Shown piece after piece: positions 55,395 through 64,000 of a DNA stretch of 64,000 bases; within the stretch, counting starts at the first letter, position 1; every line of letters begins with the position of its first letter. The notes beneath the pieces were generated by a model. It did no database searches. It was not told the origin of the DNA and saw only the letters and a program-made list of their open reading frames with translations. Source of the stretch: Herbaspirillum sp. DW155 (GTDB taxonomy: Bacteria > Pseudomonadota > Gammaproteobacteria > Burkholderiales > Burkholderiaceae_D). The stretch is from positions 1,240,001-1,304,000 of the forward strand of contig NZ_AP029028.1 of the NCBI RefSeq assembly GCF_037076565.1, written 5' to 3'. The position numbers were made by a program, and so were the translations under genes.

Positions 55395-57047
55395 ATGCCC
55401 GCCGTTGCCGATCACCGCTTCTACTACCTGAGCAATTTCCAGCAGGCGCTGGAGTGGCTGGCGCAGCGCTATGCCGACCTGCTCAGTGCAGAGGAGTGCG
55501 CTTTCATGCGGCGTTTTGCGCAATTGCCGCTGGTTTCCCGCGCGCTCTTCGTGCGCCTGATGATGCGCAAGGGGGAGCACTTCCGGGTGAGCCGCCTGGC
55601 TTATCCGGAAATCGGCTGTGCGCTGCAGGCCGCACAGGGCTTGCCGCAGGAGTGGATCACGCTGGACCCGGCGCTGTCATTGCCTGAGCTGTTCGCGCTG
55701 GCAACCAAGCCGGAGCTGGTGCGCGGGTTGGGCTTGCGCGGTCCGCTCAAGAGCGCGCGCAAGGAGGATCTGCTGGCCGCACTGGCGGCGCATCCGGACC
55801 ATGCCGTCGCCCGTCCTTTTGCGCAATGGATGGCGCCGGGGCAGGGCGGCGAACAGGTCCTGCGCATGCGGCTTGGCGGCCTGTGTGAACGGTTGCGCCT
55901 GATGTTCTTCGGCAATCTGCGCCAGGACTGGAGCGAGTTCGTCCTCGCCGACCTGGGCAGGCTGCGCTATGAACAGATTGCCCTGTCGCCGCAGGCGCGC
56001 GGTTTTCGCAGCCGCGCCGATATCGACCTCTACCTGCAACTGCAGGCCTGCAAGGACCGCTACCACGCCGCAGAGGACGCGGCGGCGATCCTGGCGGCGC
56101 TGCCCGCGGGGCGCTTCGACAATCCCTGGCTGGAGAGCCGCCGCGAGCGTTTGCTGTTCCAGCTCGGCCAGCTGTTTGAGAAAGCGGGCGACTGGGCCCA
56201 GGCGCAACAGGTCTATGCCACTTGCGCCTATCCCGGGGCGCGCGTGCGGGCCATCCGCGTGCTGGAAAAACAGGGCCGCTTCGGTCCCGCCCACGCCCTG
56301 CTGAAAGCCGCCTCGCAGGCGCCCGAGAGCGAGGCCGAGCGCCAGCAGTTGCTGCGCATCGCGCCGCGCCTGGCACGTCAGCTGGGCTTGCCGCCGGCGC
56401 TGCGTGCTCGTCCGGCGGTGGTCGATCAGATCGCGCTGGTGCTGCCCGCCGATGGCAGTCGCGTCGAGGTGGTGGTCCAGCGCCATCTGCAGCAGGCGCA
56501 GGCACCGGTGTTCTATGTCGAGAACGCGCTGGTCAATACGCTCTTTGGCCTGCTGTGCTGGGAAGCCCTGTTTGCGGCCATTCCAGGCGCTTTCTTCCAT
56601 CCCTTCCAGCGCGAGCCGGCCGATCTGTTGAGCGCTGATTTCGCTGCGCGGCGGCGTGACTTGCTGGCGTGCTGCCTGGGGCGGCTCGATGATGGCAGCT
56701 ATCGTGAATACGTCCTTGCTACCCATGAGGCCAAGCATGGTCTGCAATCGTCCTTCGTGGCCTGGGGTGCCATCACCCGCGAGATGATCGTGCTGGCGCT
56801 GGACTGCATTCCGGCCGCGCACCTGAAGTTGTGGTGCCTGCGCATCCTTGAGGATGTGCGCGAGAACCGCAATGGCTTTCCCGACCTGATCCAGTTCTGG
56901 CCGCAGGAAAAACGCTATCGCATGATCGAGGTGAAAGGGCCGGGCGACCGCCTGCAGGACAACCAGCGCCGCTGGCTGGACTATTGTGCGCGTCACGCCA
57001 TGCCGGTTTCGGTGTGCTATCTGCAATGGGAACAGGCTGTCGCATGA
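55395..57047 (+). CDS. FAN1-type VRR-NUC nuclease
   Basis: A 550-residue structure-specific nuclease. The C-terminal VRR-NUC domain is clear: NGFPDLIQFWPQEKRYRMIE, then VKGPGDRLQDNQRRWLDYC, giving the PD...E-x-K and Q catalytic residues. The N-terminal part has helical repeats (DWAQAQQVYATCAYPGARVR) as in FAN1. FAN1 cuts branched DNA during interstrand cross-link repair. ATG 55395 is preferred to GTG 55347, because the SOS box overlaps the latter. It overlaps the helicase gene (ATGA), so the two proteins form one repair operon. Confidence 0.92.
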   Translation: MPAVADHRFYYLSNFQQALEWLAQRYADLLSAEECAFMRRFAQLPLVSRALFVRLMMRKGEHFRVSRLAYPEIGCALQAAQGLPQEWITLDPALSLPELFALATKPELVRGLGLRGPLKSARKEDLLAALAAHPDHAVARPFAQWMAPGQGGEQVLRMRLGGLCERLRLMFFGNLRQDWSEFVLADLGRLRYEQIALSPQARGFRSRADIDLYLQLQACKDRYHAAEDAAAILAALPAGRFDNPWLESRRERLLFQLGQLFEKAGDWAQAQQVYATCAYPGARVRAIRVLEKQGRFGPAHALLKAASQAPESEAERQQLLRIAPRLARQLGLPPALRARPAVVDQIALVLPADGSRVEVVVQRHLQQAQAPVFYVENALVNTLFGLLCWEALFAAIPGAFFHPFQREPADLLSADFAARRRDLLACCLGRLDDGSYREYVLATHEAKHGLQSSFVAWGAITREMIVLALDCIPAAHLKLWCLRILEDVRENRNGFPDLIQFWPQEKRYRMIEVKGPGDRLQDNQRRWLDYCARHAMPVSVCYLQWEQAVA

Positions 57048-59320
57048 GTGCCGTCACCGTCCCGCGTTACACCATATCGGTGCGCGCGCTCTGCGAATTC
57101 ACGGCCAAGCAGGGCGATCTCGACCTGCGGTTTACGCCCACGCCGACCGCCCAGGAAGGCATCGCCGGCCATGCCGTCGTGGCCGGGCGCAGGGGGGAGG
57201 GCTACCAGAGCGAAGTGACGCTTTCTGCAGACCATGGCGCGCTGCATGTCCGGGGACGCGCCGATGGCTATGATCCCGCCCGCCAGCGGCTGGAAGAAGT
57301 GAAGACTTATCGCGGCCAGCTCTCCAGCCTGCCGGACAATCACCGTCACCTGCACTGGGCGCAACTGCGCGTGTATGGCCACCTGATGTGCGAGAAGCTG
57401 GGGCTGGAGCGCATCCACCTGGCGCTGGTGTATTTCGACATCGGCAGCCAGCAGGAAACGGTGCTGGAAGAAACCCGCAGCCGCGAGGAACTGGCGGCAC
57501 TCTTTGCCGGGCAGTGCGAGCGCTTCATGCGCTGGGCCGAACAGGAGCTGGCCCATCGTGCCGCGCGCGATGCCGCTTTGCAGGGGCTGCGCTTTCCGCA
57601 TGGCGACTTCCGTCCCGGCCAGCGACAACTGGCCGAGGCCGTGTTCCGCGCCCACAGCGGCCGGCGCAGTTTGCTGGCGCAAGCGCCCACCGGTATCGGC
57701 AAGACCTTGGGCACGCTCTTTCCGGCACTCAAGGCAGCGCCTGCACAGCAACTGGACAAGATCATCTTCCTCGCTGCCAAGACCCCCGGCCGGCAACTGG
57801 CGCTGGATGCGGCAATGACGCTGAAGTCGCAGGGCGATCTGCCCCTGCGCGTGCTGGAACTGTGCGCACGCGACAAGGCCTGCGAATACCCGGACCGGTT
57901 GTGCCGCGGGGACGCCTGCCCGCTGGCGCAGGGTTTCTACGACCGCCTGCCTGCGGCCCGCGCAGCCTGCCTGACGCAGCCCTTGCTGGACCGCGAACAC
58001 CTGCGCAGCGTGGCCCTGCAGCATCAGGTCTGTCCCTACTACCTGGGCAGCGAGATGACGCGCTGGAGCGACGTCATCGTCGGCGACTACAACTACTGGT
58101 TTGATGGCGGCGCCATGCTCTACGGCATGGCACAGGCGCATGACTGGCGCGTGAGCGTGCTGGCCGACGAGGCGCACAACCTGGTCGCGCGCGCCCGCAG
58201 CATGTACAGCGCGCAACTGAGCCGCGCATGCCTGCGCGCCGCACGTGCCGTGGCCCCGCCAGCGGTGGCCAAGGCGCTGGAACGGCTGGGCCGCGCCTGG
58301 ACTGCCGCCGGAAAAAAAGCCGACTTGCCCTACCAGGTTCTGGAGGCGCCGCCGCCCAGATTCGTCGACGCCTTGAGCAGCAGCGTGGGCGCCATCAGCG
58401 ATTACCTGGCCCAGGTGGCGCTGCCCCTGGAGCCGCCGTTGCGCGATTTCTACTTCGACGCCATGGCCTTCGTGCGGCTGGCCGAATCCTTCGGTCCGCA
58501 CTCGTTGTTCGATCTTACCCGCGAGGATGAGCGCAACACCGTCCTGTGCATCCGCAACGTGGTGCCCGCCCCCTTCCTGGGCCCGCGCTTTGCCTTTGCC
58601 CATGCCACTACGTTGTTCTCGGCCACGCTGGCGCCGTGGAATTACTTTGCCGATCTGCTGGGCATGCCGGCCTCGACGGCCTGGGTGGATGTCGAATCAC
58701 CTTTCCACGCCAGCCAGTTGCAGGTCAAGGTGGCGCACCGGATTTCCACCACCTGGCAGCGCCGCGCCGCGTCCATCGCACCGATCTGCGGTTTGATGGC
58801 GCGTCAGTTCGAGCAACGGCCGGGCAATTACCTGGCATTCTTTTCCAGCTTTGCGTATTTGCAGCAGGCGCGCGATGCCTTCACGCGCGCGCATCCGCAG
58901 ATCGCCACGTGGCAGCAGTCGCGCGGGATGTCCGAAAGTGACCGCGATGCCTTCCTCGCGCGCTTCGAACACGGCGGGCAGGGCATCGGTTTTGCGGTGC
59001 TGGGAGGCTCCTTCGGCGAAGGGGTGGACTTGCCGGGTGAACGTCTCATCGGCGCGTTCGTCGCCACGCTGGGGCTGCCGCAGTTCAATCCGGTGAACGA
59101 ACAGTTGCGCCTGCGCATGGAGCAGCTGTTCGGCTGTGGCTACGACTACACCTATCTTTTCCCCGGCCTGCAGAAAGTGGTGCAGGCGGCCGGTCGGGTG
59201 ATCCGCACCGAAACCGACCAGGGCACCGTCTGGCTGATCGACCAGCGCTTCGGCCGGCCGGAGGTGCAGGCCTTGTTGCCGGCGTGGTGGCAACTGGATG
59301 CCCACGCTGCCGCAACCTGA
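57044..59320 (+). CDS. XPD/DinG-like helicase with Cas4-like nuclease domain
   Basis: A 758-residue fusion. The N-terminal 100 residues form a PD-(D/E)xK nuclease-like domain: D74 in GRADGYD, then E85-x-K87 in EEVKTYRG. The helicase follows: Walker A QAPTGIGKT (about 212-220), four Cys (in CARDKACEYPDRLCRGDACP) for an iron-sulfur cluster, DEAH in VLADEAHNLV, and the final QAAGRVIRTETDQG. XPD-family helicases unwind 5' to 3'. Coupling with FAN1 and the SOS box suggest processing of cross-linked or stalled DNA after damage. Confidence 0.93.
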   Translation: MSAVTVPRYTISVRALCEFTAKQGDLDLRFTPTPTAQEGIAGHAVVAGRRGEGYQSEVTLSADHGALHVRGRADGYDPARQRLEEVKTYRGQLSSLPDNHRHLHWAQLRVYGHLMCEKLGLERIHLALVYFDIGSQQETVLEETRSREELAALFAGQCERFMRWAEQELAHRAARDAALQGLRFPHGDFRPGQRQLAEAVFRAHSGRRSLLAQAPTGIGKTLGTLFPALKAAPAQQLDKIIFLAAKTPGRQLALDAAMTLKSQGDLPLRVLELCARDKACEYPDRLCRGDACPLAQGFYDRLPAARAACLTQPLLDREHLRSVALQHQVCPYYLGSEMTRWSDVIVGDYNYWFDGGAMLYGMAQAHDWRVSVLADEAHNLVARARSMYSAQLSRACLRAARAVAPPAVAKALERLGRAWTAAGKKADLPYQVLEAPPPRFVDALSSSVGAISDYLAQVALPLEPPLRDFYFDAMAFVRLAESFGPHSLFDLTREDERNTVLCIRNVVPAPFLGPRFAFAHATTLFSATLAPWNYFADLLGMPASTAWVDVESPFHASQLQVKVAHRISTTWQRRAASIAPICGLMARQFEQRPGNYLAFFSSFAYLQQARDAFTRAHPQIATWQQSRGMSESDRDAFLARFEHGGQGIGFAVLGGSFGEGVDLPGERLIGAFVATLGLPQFNPVNEQLRLRMEQLFGCGYDYTYLFPGLQKVVQAAGRVIRTETDQGTVWLIDQRFGRPEVQALLPAWWQLDAHAAAT

Positions 59321-59880
59321 TGTCAGGTTTTTCCCGAGTGACAAGTTTTGCTGATTGCATAAGATGTGTGCTCGTCAGGCAACACCGCGGAAATTGCGCC
59401 TATATCCTGCCTTTTGAGAGCTAAAAGTGCTCATTTCATTGCTGGGTGGAAATTAAAAATACCCTTCGGCAATAGTGTTCCAAAACCGCGACGTTATTGG
59501 AGACAAATTGTCGCTGATGGGCGACAAAATCTCTGTCTGACAGGTAAGATGCGCGCCTTGTTGTGATGGATTCTCATCGGCAAGATTTTCTCGTCGCGTG
59601 AAAATTTGCATTCCTGACAACAATTTAACTTGCGTCGCTGAATGTTGTTTGCTTTAATGGCAACATGAAATGTGGTCGTAATGACAATATTTCTGCGCCT
59701 GGTTCGCACGAAGTCCGCTTCGTATCCAGAGGGGAAAAGGACCGCCAATAGAGCGGAATATCGAAAATAGCAAGGGGATGTCGACATATGGGAACGTTTA
59801 TTGCGTTTTAACAAGGTGGCAGGCAGGTCCGGTGGGGTGGCCGGCGCTGTAGCCCGCGGACCTGGGCAGGGAGTCAAAGA
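59321..59880. other. Promoter region of the cellulose operon
   Basis: 560 AT-richer bases between the helicase gene and bcs. It carries no gene; a ribosome site GGGAGTCAAAG stands 8 bases before the BcsP-BcsQ start. Regulatory sites for the cellulose operon are expected here, but none could be named with confidence. Confidence 0.4.
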
Positions 59881-61248
59881 ATGGGAAACGATATCTCCAA
59901 CTTGCTGAGCAAGTTCGGGGCAACGGTGGACGGATACCTCGAAGTGGAGGCCGCCATCAACTACAAGGAACCGGCGCGCAAGGCAAGGGTGTCCCCGGTG
60001 GTAGTGCAGAAAGAGTCCGCCGTCACGGCAGCCGCGCCGGCCAAGGGCAGCGGGCACGCCACACCGGCCCCCGGGCTGGCAAGCCAACCGGTTTCCCCGC
60101 TGCAAGGTATCGAACCCGTCATTGAGCCGGTGATCGCACCGTCGAGCGAGTCGGTGCCGGCTCAGGCTGCTCCGGTTGCTCCGGTGCTCCAGGTTGCTCC
60201 GGTCATCCAGACTGCACCAGCCGCACCAGTAGTCCCAGCAGCCCCCGCAGCCCCCGCAGCCCCCGCAGCCCCAGTGCTCAAGCCTGCCGCCGCCGAGTCC
60301 CGGCAGGCGCCTGCCGCGCCGCAGGCACTGGCTCCGGCGGCCCCGCGCAGTCCTGTTGATGTCGGCGATCCCGCCGTGCCGACCTTGTTGCGCTCGATGC
60401 TGGGTGAAGCCGCGCGCGAGCGCCAGGCTCAGCAACGCAGCGCCAGCGACGGGTCTGGCCAGGCGGCTGTGAGCCCGCCCCCGTCTACGCCCGCCCAGGT
60501 CATCGCCGTGGTGTCGCCCAAGGGCGGTGTCGGCAAGACCACCTTGTGCTCGGCACTGGCCTGTAGCCTGGCGCGGCACGGCCGCGTCATTGCGGTCGAT
60601 CTCGATCCACAGAATGCCTTGCAATACCACCTGGGCGTGAGCACTGAAGCGGCCGCCCCGGTGACACATCTCCCCTTCGTGACCGACTGGAGCGGCGGCC
60701 TGGCCAGCGGCATGGCCGGCACCCAGGTGGTCAACCATGCGCTGGTGGCCAGCGCCGGAGAAGCCGTGCTGGCCCAGCAGATGGCGCAGGATGACCAGTG
60801 GCTCATGCGCCAGCTGCAGGCCATGCAGCTGCAGCCGGGCGATGTGGTCCTGCTGGACCTGCCGGCCGGCCAGACGCCCTACCTCGACCAGGCATTACAG
60901 GCCGCCGATCAGGTGCTGGCGGTGGTCACGCCGGACGCCGGTTCCTTCCTGGCGCTCGAACACATGCGCCAGGCTCTGCATGGTCGCAACAACTGCCGCT
61001 ATGTGGTCAACAAATACGACGCCAGCCGCAGCTTCTGTCAGGACATGCTGGAAGTCCTCAAGCGCTGGATGGGCCCGCGCCTGGCCGGGGTGATCGCGCT
61101 CGATCACGCCATCAGCGAAGGGCTTGCCTATGGCTTCAATCCCCTCATCAAGCCCAACGAATCCCCCGTCTATGACCAGCTCCAGCGCGTGAGCGAAGCC
61201 TTGCGTGTCGCGGCGGCCAAGCCCCGTGCTGCAGGTGGCCGCGCATGA
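59881..61248 (+). CDS. bcsQ: BcsP-BcsQ-type fusion protein of the cellulose operon
   Basis: A 455-residue protein. The first 30 residues (GNDISNLLSKFGATVDGYLE) match the N-terminus of BcsP, a short regulator of bacterial cellulose synthesis. A Pro/Ala/Val-rich linker (about 45-200) leads to a ParA/MinD-type ATPase: Walker A VSPKGGVGKTT (about 211-221), DLDPQNALQYHLG, and VVLLDLPAGQT. The ATPase part resembles BcsQ, which places the cellulose synthase at a cell pole. The linker shows repeated APAAPAAP units. It overlaps bcsA (ATGA). Confidence 0.88.
   Translation: MGNDISNLLSKFGATVDGYLEVEAAINYKEPARKARVSPVVVQKESAVTAAAPAKGSGHATPAPGLASQPVSPLQGIEPVIEPVIAPSSESVPAQAAPVAPVLQVAPVIQTAPAAPVVPAAPAAPAAPAAPVLKPAAAESRQAPAAPQALAPAAPRSPVDVGDPAVPTLLRSMLGEAARERQAQQRSASDGSGQAAVSPPPSTPAQVIAVVSPKGGVGKTTLCSALACSLARHGRVIAVDLDPQNALQYHLGVSTEAAAPVTHLPFVTDWSGGLASGMAGTQVVNHALVASAGEAVLAQQMAQDDQWLMRQLQAMQLQPGDVVLLDLPAGQTPYLDQALQAADQVLAVVTPDAGSFLALEHMRQALHGRNNCRYVVNKYDASRSFCQDMLEVLKRWMGPRLAGVIALDHAISEGLAYGFNPLIKPNESPVYDQLQRVSEALRVAAAKPRAAGGRA
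60241..60270 (+). repeat. 9-bp tandem repeat in the linker of the BcsP-BcsQ gene
   Basis: GCCCCCGCA is repeated three times in tandem, encoding Ala-Pro-Ala triplets. Unequal crossing over could change linker length without a frameshift, since the unit is a multiple of three. Confidence 0.75.
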
Positions 61249-63611
61249 GGACAGGACCGCACATGCCATCACAACAGCCTCAGCAAGACCCGATCCAGAT
61301 GGATACGCCTCCCACCATATCGGCTGATCCACCGGGCCAGGAGCCCTCCTCACGCCCCTCGGCCAACCGCCTGCAGCAATGGATTCAGCGCGTCGGCGAG
61401 CGCCTCGAAGGCCTGCCGCGCGGCCCGCGCCGCGTGGTGCAATGGTCGGTGTTGCTCTTTGCCACGCTGCTGGCGCTGCTGCTCATCTCCATTCCGCTGG
61501 ACTTCAATTCCCAGTGCGTGTTTGCCGTCGGCTGCTTCATCGCCGCGCTGGTGCTGCGCAAGCAGTCGGGGCGGTTCCCGGTGCTGGTGCTGATCACCTT
61601 GTCGCTGATCGTTTCGATGCGCTACATGTACTGGCGCATCGACTCCACCCTCGGTTTTGAAAGCTGGCTGGACGTCCTGTTCGGCTATGCGCTGCTGATG
61701 GCCGAACTGTATTCGCTGCTGGTGTTGGTGCTGGGCTATCTGCAGACCGCCTGGCCACTGCGCCGCACGCCGCAGATGCTGACCATCCCGCCCTCGCAAT
61801 GGCCGACGGTGGATGTCTTCATTCCCTCCTACAACGAATCGCTGGACATCGTTTCGCTCACCATCTTCGCCGCGCAAGCCATCGACTGGCCGCAGGACAA
61901 GCTGCGCGTGCACGTGCTGGATGATGGTCGCCGCGAGGAATTCCGCGAGTTCTGCGACAACATCGGCGTGAACTACCTGGTGCGTTCGAACAACCATCAC
62001 GCCAAGGCCGGCAACCTCAACGAAGCGCTCAAGGTCACCGATGGCGAATTCGTGGCCATCTTCGATGCCGACCACGTGCCCACGCGGTCCTTCCTGCAGA
62101 TCTGCGTGGGCTGGTTCTACCGCGACGCCAAGCTGGCCATGCTGCAGACGCCGCACTTCTTCTTCTCGCCCGATCCCTTCGAGAAGAACTTGAATACCTT
62201 CCGCTCGGTCCCCAACGAAGGCGAGCTTTTCTATGGTCTGGTGCAGGATGGCAATGACCTGTGGAATGCCGCCTTCTTCTGCGGCTCCTGCGCCATCATG
62301 CGTCGCACGGCCTTGATGGAGATCGGCGGCATCGCCGTCGAGACTCTGACCGAAGATGCCCACACGGCGCTGAAGATGAACCGTGCCGGCTACAACACCG
62401 CCTATCTCGCCATTCCCCAGGCCGCCGGCCTGGCCACCGAGAACCTGGCGCGCCACATCCGCCAGCGCATCCGCTGGGCACGCGGCATGGCGCAGATCTT
62501 CCGGGTCGACAATCCCCTGAAGGGCCGTGGGCTGCGCCTGGGCCAGCGGCTGTGCTATCTCAATGCCATGCTGCACTTCTTCTATGGCTTGCCGCGCCTG
62601 ATCTTCCTGACCGCACCGCTGACCTACCTGTTCTTCGGCGCCCATATTTTCCACGCCTCGGCCCTGCTGATCACGGCCTATGTGCTGCCCCACGTGCTAC
62701 ACGCCAACCTGACCAACTCCAGCATCCAGGGACGCTTCCGCCACTCCTTCTGGAACGAGGTCTACGAGACCGTGCTGGCCTGGTACATCCTGGGGCCGGT
62801 GCTGCTGGCGCTGGTCAATCCCAAGCTGGGCGGCTTCAACGTCACCGACAAGGGCGGCATCATCGCCGAGGACCATTTCGACTGGAAGCTGGCGCGGCCC
62901 TACATCCTGCTGCTGCTGCTCAACGTGCTCGGTCTGGTCTTTGGCGTGTGGCAGCTGGTGCTGGGCGATCCGGATGCCTTTACCACCATCCTCATCAACC
63001 TGGCCTGGACGCTCTACAACGTCATCATCAGCAGCGCCGCCATGGCCGTGGCGGCGGAAACCCGGCAGGTCCGCAGCGAGCCGCGGGTGGCGGCCGAGCT
63101 GCCGGCACGCATCCAGCTCGAGGATGGCCGCGTCATCGAGGCCACCACGCTGGACTTCTCGCAGAAGGGTATCGGCCTGCGTCTGCCGGAGGGCGTCAAC
63201 ATCGCACGCAATGCGCACATCCAGGTGACGCTGTTCCGCAACGAGCAGGAAAAGATGTTCCCGGCGCTGGTGGTGTTCAGCCGCAACGACATGGTGGGCG
63301 CGCAGTTCAACGAACTGACGCTGCGCCAGCAAAGCGAGCTGGTGCGACTGACCTTCTCGCGCGCCGACATCTGGGCCAACAACTGGGGCAAGACGCGTCA
63401 CGACACGCCCCTGAAGTCCTTGCGCGAAGTGGCCGGTATCGGCATGAACGGGGTCAGGGAATTGATCAAGGCAACATTGATTGAAGTGCGCAAATGGCGC
63501 GCCAGGCGGCGCGAGGCCGCAGAACTGGCGGCCTCTGGCGCGGCAGGGGTGGCCGCCACGGGAGCACCCTCGGCAGCGGGTTTGGACAACACTATGGAAG
63601 AACAACAATGA
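61245..63611 (+). CDS. bcsA: Cellulose synthase catalytic subunit BcsA
   Basis: A 788-residue family-2 glycosyltransferase that polymerises UDP-glucose and extrudes the chain. Membrane segments flank the catalytic domain. Catalytic motifs are all there: DDG (226-228), DAD (274-276), TED (369-371) and QRIRW (407-411). The C-terminal PilZ domain has RSEPRV for the RxxxR c-di-GMP contact and DFSQKG for the D/NxSxxG motif, so it should be c-di-GMP-activated. Its start overlaps the upstream stop; an internal ATG at 61263 is possible. It is followed with ATGA overlap by bcsB. Confidence 0.96.
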   Translation: MRTGPHMPSQQPQQDPIQMDTPPTISADPPGQEPSSRPSANRLQQWIQRVGERLEGLPRGPRRVVQWSVLLFATLLALLLISIPLDFNSQCVFAVGCFIAALVLRKQSGRFPVLVLITLSLIVSMRYMYWRIDSTLGFESWLDVLFGYALLMAELYSLLVLVLGYLQTAWPLRRTPQMLTIPPSQWPTVDVFIPSYNESLDIVSLTIFAAQAIDWPQDKLRVHVLDDGRREEFREFCDNIGVNYLVRSNNHHAKAGNLNEALKVTDGEFVAIFDADHVPTRSFLQICVGWFYRDAKLAMLQTPHFFFSPDPFEKNLNTFRSVPNEGELFYGLVQDGNDLWNAAFFCGSCAIMRRTALMEIGGIAVETLTEDAHTALKMNRAGYNTAYLAIPQAAGLATENLARHIRQRIRWARGMAQIFRVDNPLKGRGLRLGQRLCYLNAMLHFFYGLPRLIFLTAPLTYLFFGAHIFHASALLITAYVLPHVLHANLTNSSIQGRFRHSFWNEVYETVLAWYILGPVLLALVNPKLGGFNVTDKGGIIAEDHFDWKLARPYILLLLLNVLGLVFGVWQLVLGDPDAFTTILINLAWTLYNVIISSAAMAVAAETRQVRSEPRVAAELPARIQLEDGRVIEATTLDFSQKGIGLRLPEGVNIARNAHIQVTLFRNEQEKMFPALVVFSRNDMVGAQFNELTLRQQSELVRLTFSRADIWANNWGKTRHDTPLKSLREVAGIGMNGVRELIKATLIEVRKWRARRREAAELAASGAAGVAATGAPSAAGLDNTMEEQQ

Positions 63612-64000
63612 GCGATATGCCCTCTCAATTTCTGGCCACGCCTTTGCGTCGGCGTGCCATCTGCCTGACCATGCTCGGCGTGTTCGGCGTGAGCAGCCTG
63701 CCGCTGCCGGCGCTGGCAGCCCCTGCGGCCAGTGCCGTCCCGGTCGCCGGGGATCCGTATGTGTTCACCCTCAAGCAGCTCGGTCGCGGCTATCCGATCA
63801 ATCTGCACGGCACCGATGCCAGCGACAACGTGAGCTTCGACGTCCCGGTCAACCTGGTGGCCACCGGTGCCCAGGTCAATCTGCAATACACCTATTCGCC
63901 GGCACTGTTGCCCGACCTGTCGCAGATCAACGTCATGGTCAATGACGTGGTGGCCGGCAGCATCCCGCTGCCCAAGGAGGGTGCCGGCTCCCTGCAGAGT
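63608..64000 (+). CDS. bcsB: Cellulose synthase regulatory subunit BcsB (partial)
   Basis: The first 131 residues of BcsB; the gene runs past the end of the window. It has a signal peptide (RRRAICLTMLGVFGVSSLPL, ending ALAAP) and the start of the periplasmic carbohydrate-binding domain (FTLKQLGRGYPINLHGTDAS, typical 'L..lG....l.l.g....  v.f.v'). BcsB anchors BcsA and guides the chain through the periplasm. The start overlaps the bcsA stop (ATGA). Confidence 0.9.
   Translation, partial: MSDMPSQFLATPLRRRAICLTMLGVFGVSSLPLPALAAPAASAVPVAGDPYVFTLKQLGRGYPINLHGTDASDNVSFDVPVNLVATGAQVNLQYTYSPALLPDLSQINVMVNDVVAGSIPLPKEGAGSLQS

Noticed and set aside
57017-58603. 528-codon open frame on the minus strand
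   Set aside because: Antisense shadow of the helicase gene, His/Gln/Arg-rich, no domain; the plus-strand helicase motifs are unambiguous.
60241-60270. CRISPR or minisatellite
   Set aside because: The repeats are 9 bp, tandem without spacers and lie in frame inside a coding linker.
61350-62693. 447-codon open frame on the minus strand
   Set aside because: Antisense shadow of bcsA, with no motif and biased composition.

Overview
The window reads as chromosomal DNA of a betaproteobacterium, most likely Herbaspirillum or a close Oxalobacteraceae relative. This rests on the gene content (a bcs cellulose operon opening with a BcsP/BcsQ-type gene, a FAN1-like nuclease paired with an XPD-type helicase, HAMP-type chemoreceptors, a FecI/FecR/TonB receptor set) and on the high G+C coding style of positions 20000-64000. 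The name is an inference; no rRNA or complete tRNA is present to confirm it. The first 20 kb are visibly more AT-rich and packed with mobile DNA.

Region 1 (1-7570) is the transposition core of a Tn7-like element: tnsA, tnsB and tnsC in one overlapping operon, then two TniQ-family genes that diverge from each other with only 14 bases between their start codons. Region 2 (7571-20000) is accessory DNA, at least partly cargo of that element. It holds a 137-bp MITE-like element, shredded IS3-family and M48-peptidase fragments, and a regulator / large serine recombinase / ParB-like / RepB-like module. An 855-bp IS5-family element with a TA target duplication splits the recombinase. After that come an unknown 280-residue protein, a two-gene membrane-protein operon, a complete 1330-bp IS3-family element that splits an unknown gene, and a truncated Tn3-family transposase.

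Region 3 (20158-25010) is a compact metabolic locus: an MBL-fold hydrolase diverging from a LysR regulator, followed by a desuccinylase/aspartoacylase-family hydrolase, an MFS transporter and a RidA protein. The same 17-bp palindrome lies in front of lysR and in front of the hydrolase operon. Region 4 (25193-37522) has a second IS5-family element, a relaxase remnant, and a run of small redox/detoxification genes (VOC, two MDR dehydrogenases, O-methyltransferase, two SRPBCC paralogues, a 3-hydroxyisobutyrate dehydrogenase-like enzyme) between two LysR genes; three genes in this run are decayed. A 47-base 3' half of a CAU-anticodon tRNA at 38254-38300 looks like an integration scar.

Region 5 (38391-47327) is iron uptake and regulation: a Fur-box-preceded FecI-FecR-TonB receptor operon, a truncated second receptor, a decayed EAL fragment, two TetR regulators and a PAS-GGDEF diguanylate cyclase. 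Region 6 (48000-55264) carries two chemoreceptors, a thioesterase, an exported alpha/beta hydrolase and an argininosuccinate-lyase-fold protein with a signal peptide. Region 7 (55345-59320) is a LexA-box-controlled DNA repair pair (FAN1-type VRR nuclease plus Cas4-like/XPD-like helicase). Region 8 (59881-64000) is the start of a cellulose synthase operon (BcsP-BcsQ fusion, bcsA, partial bcsB) that runs off the window.
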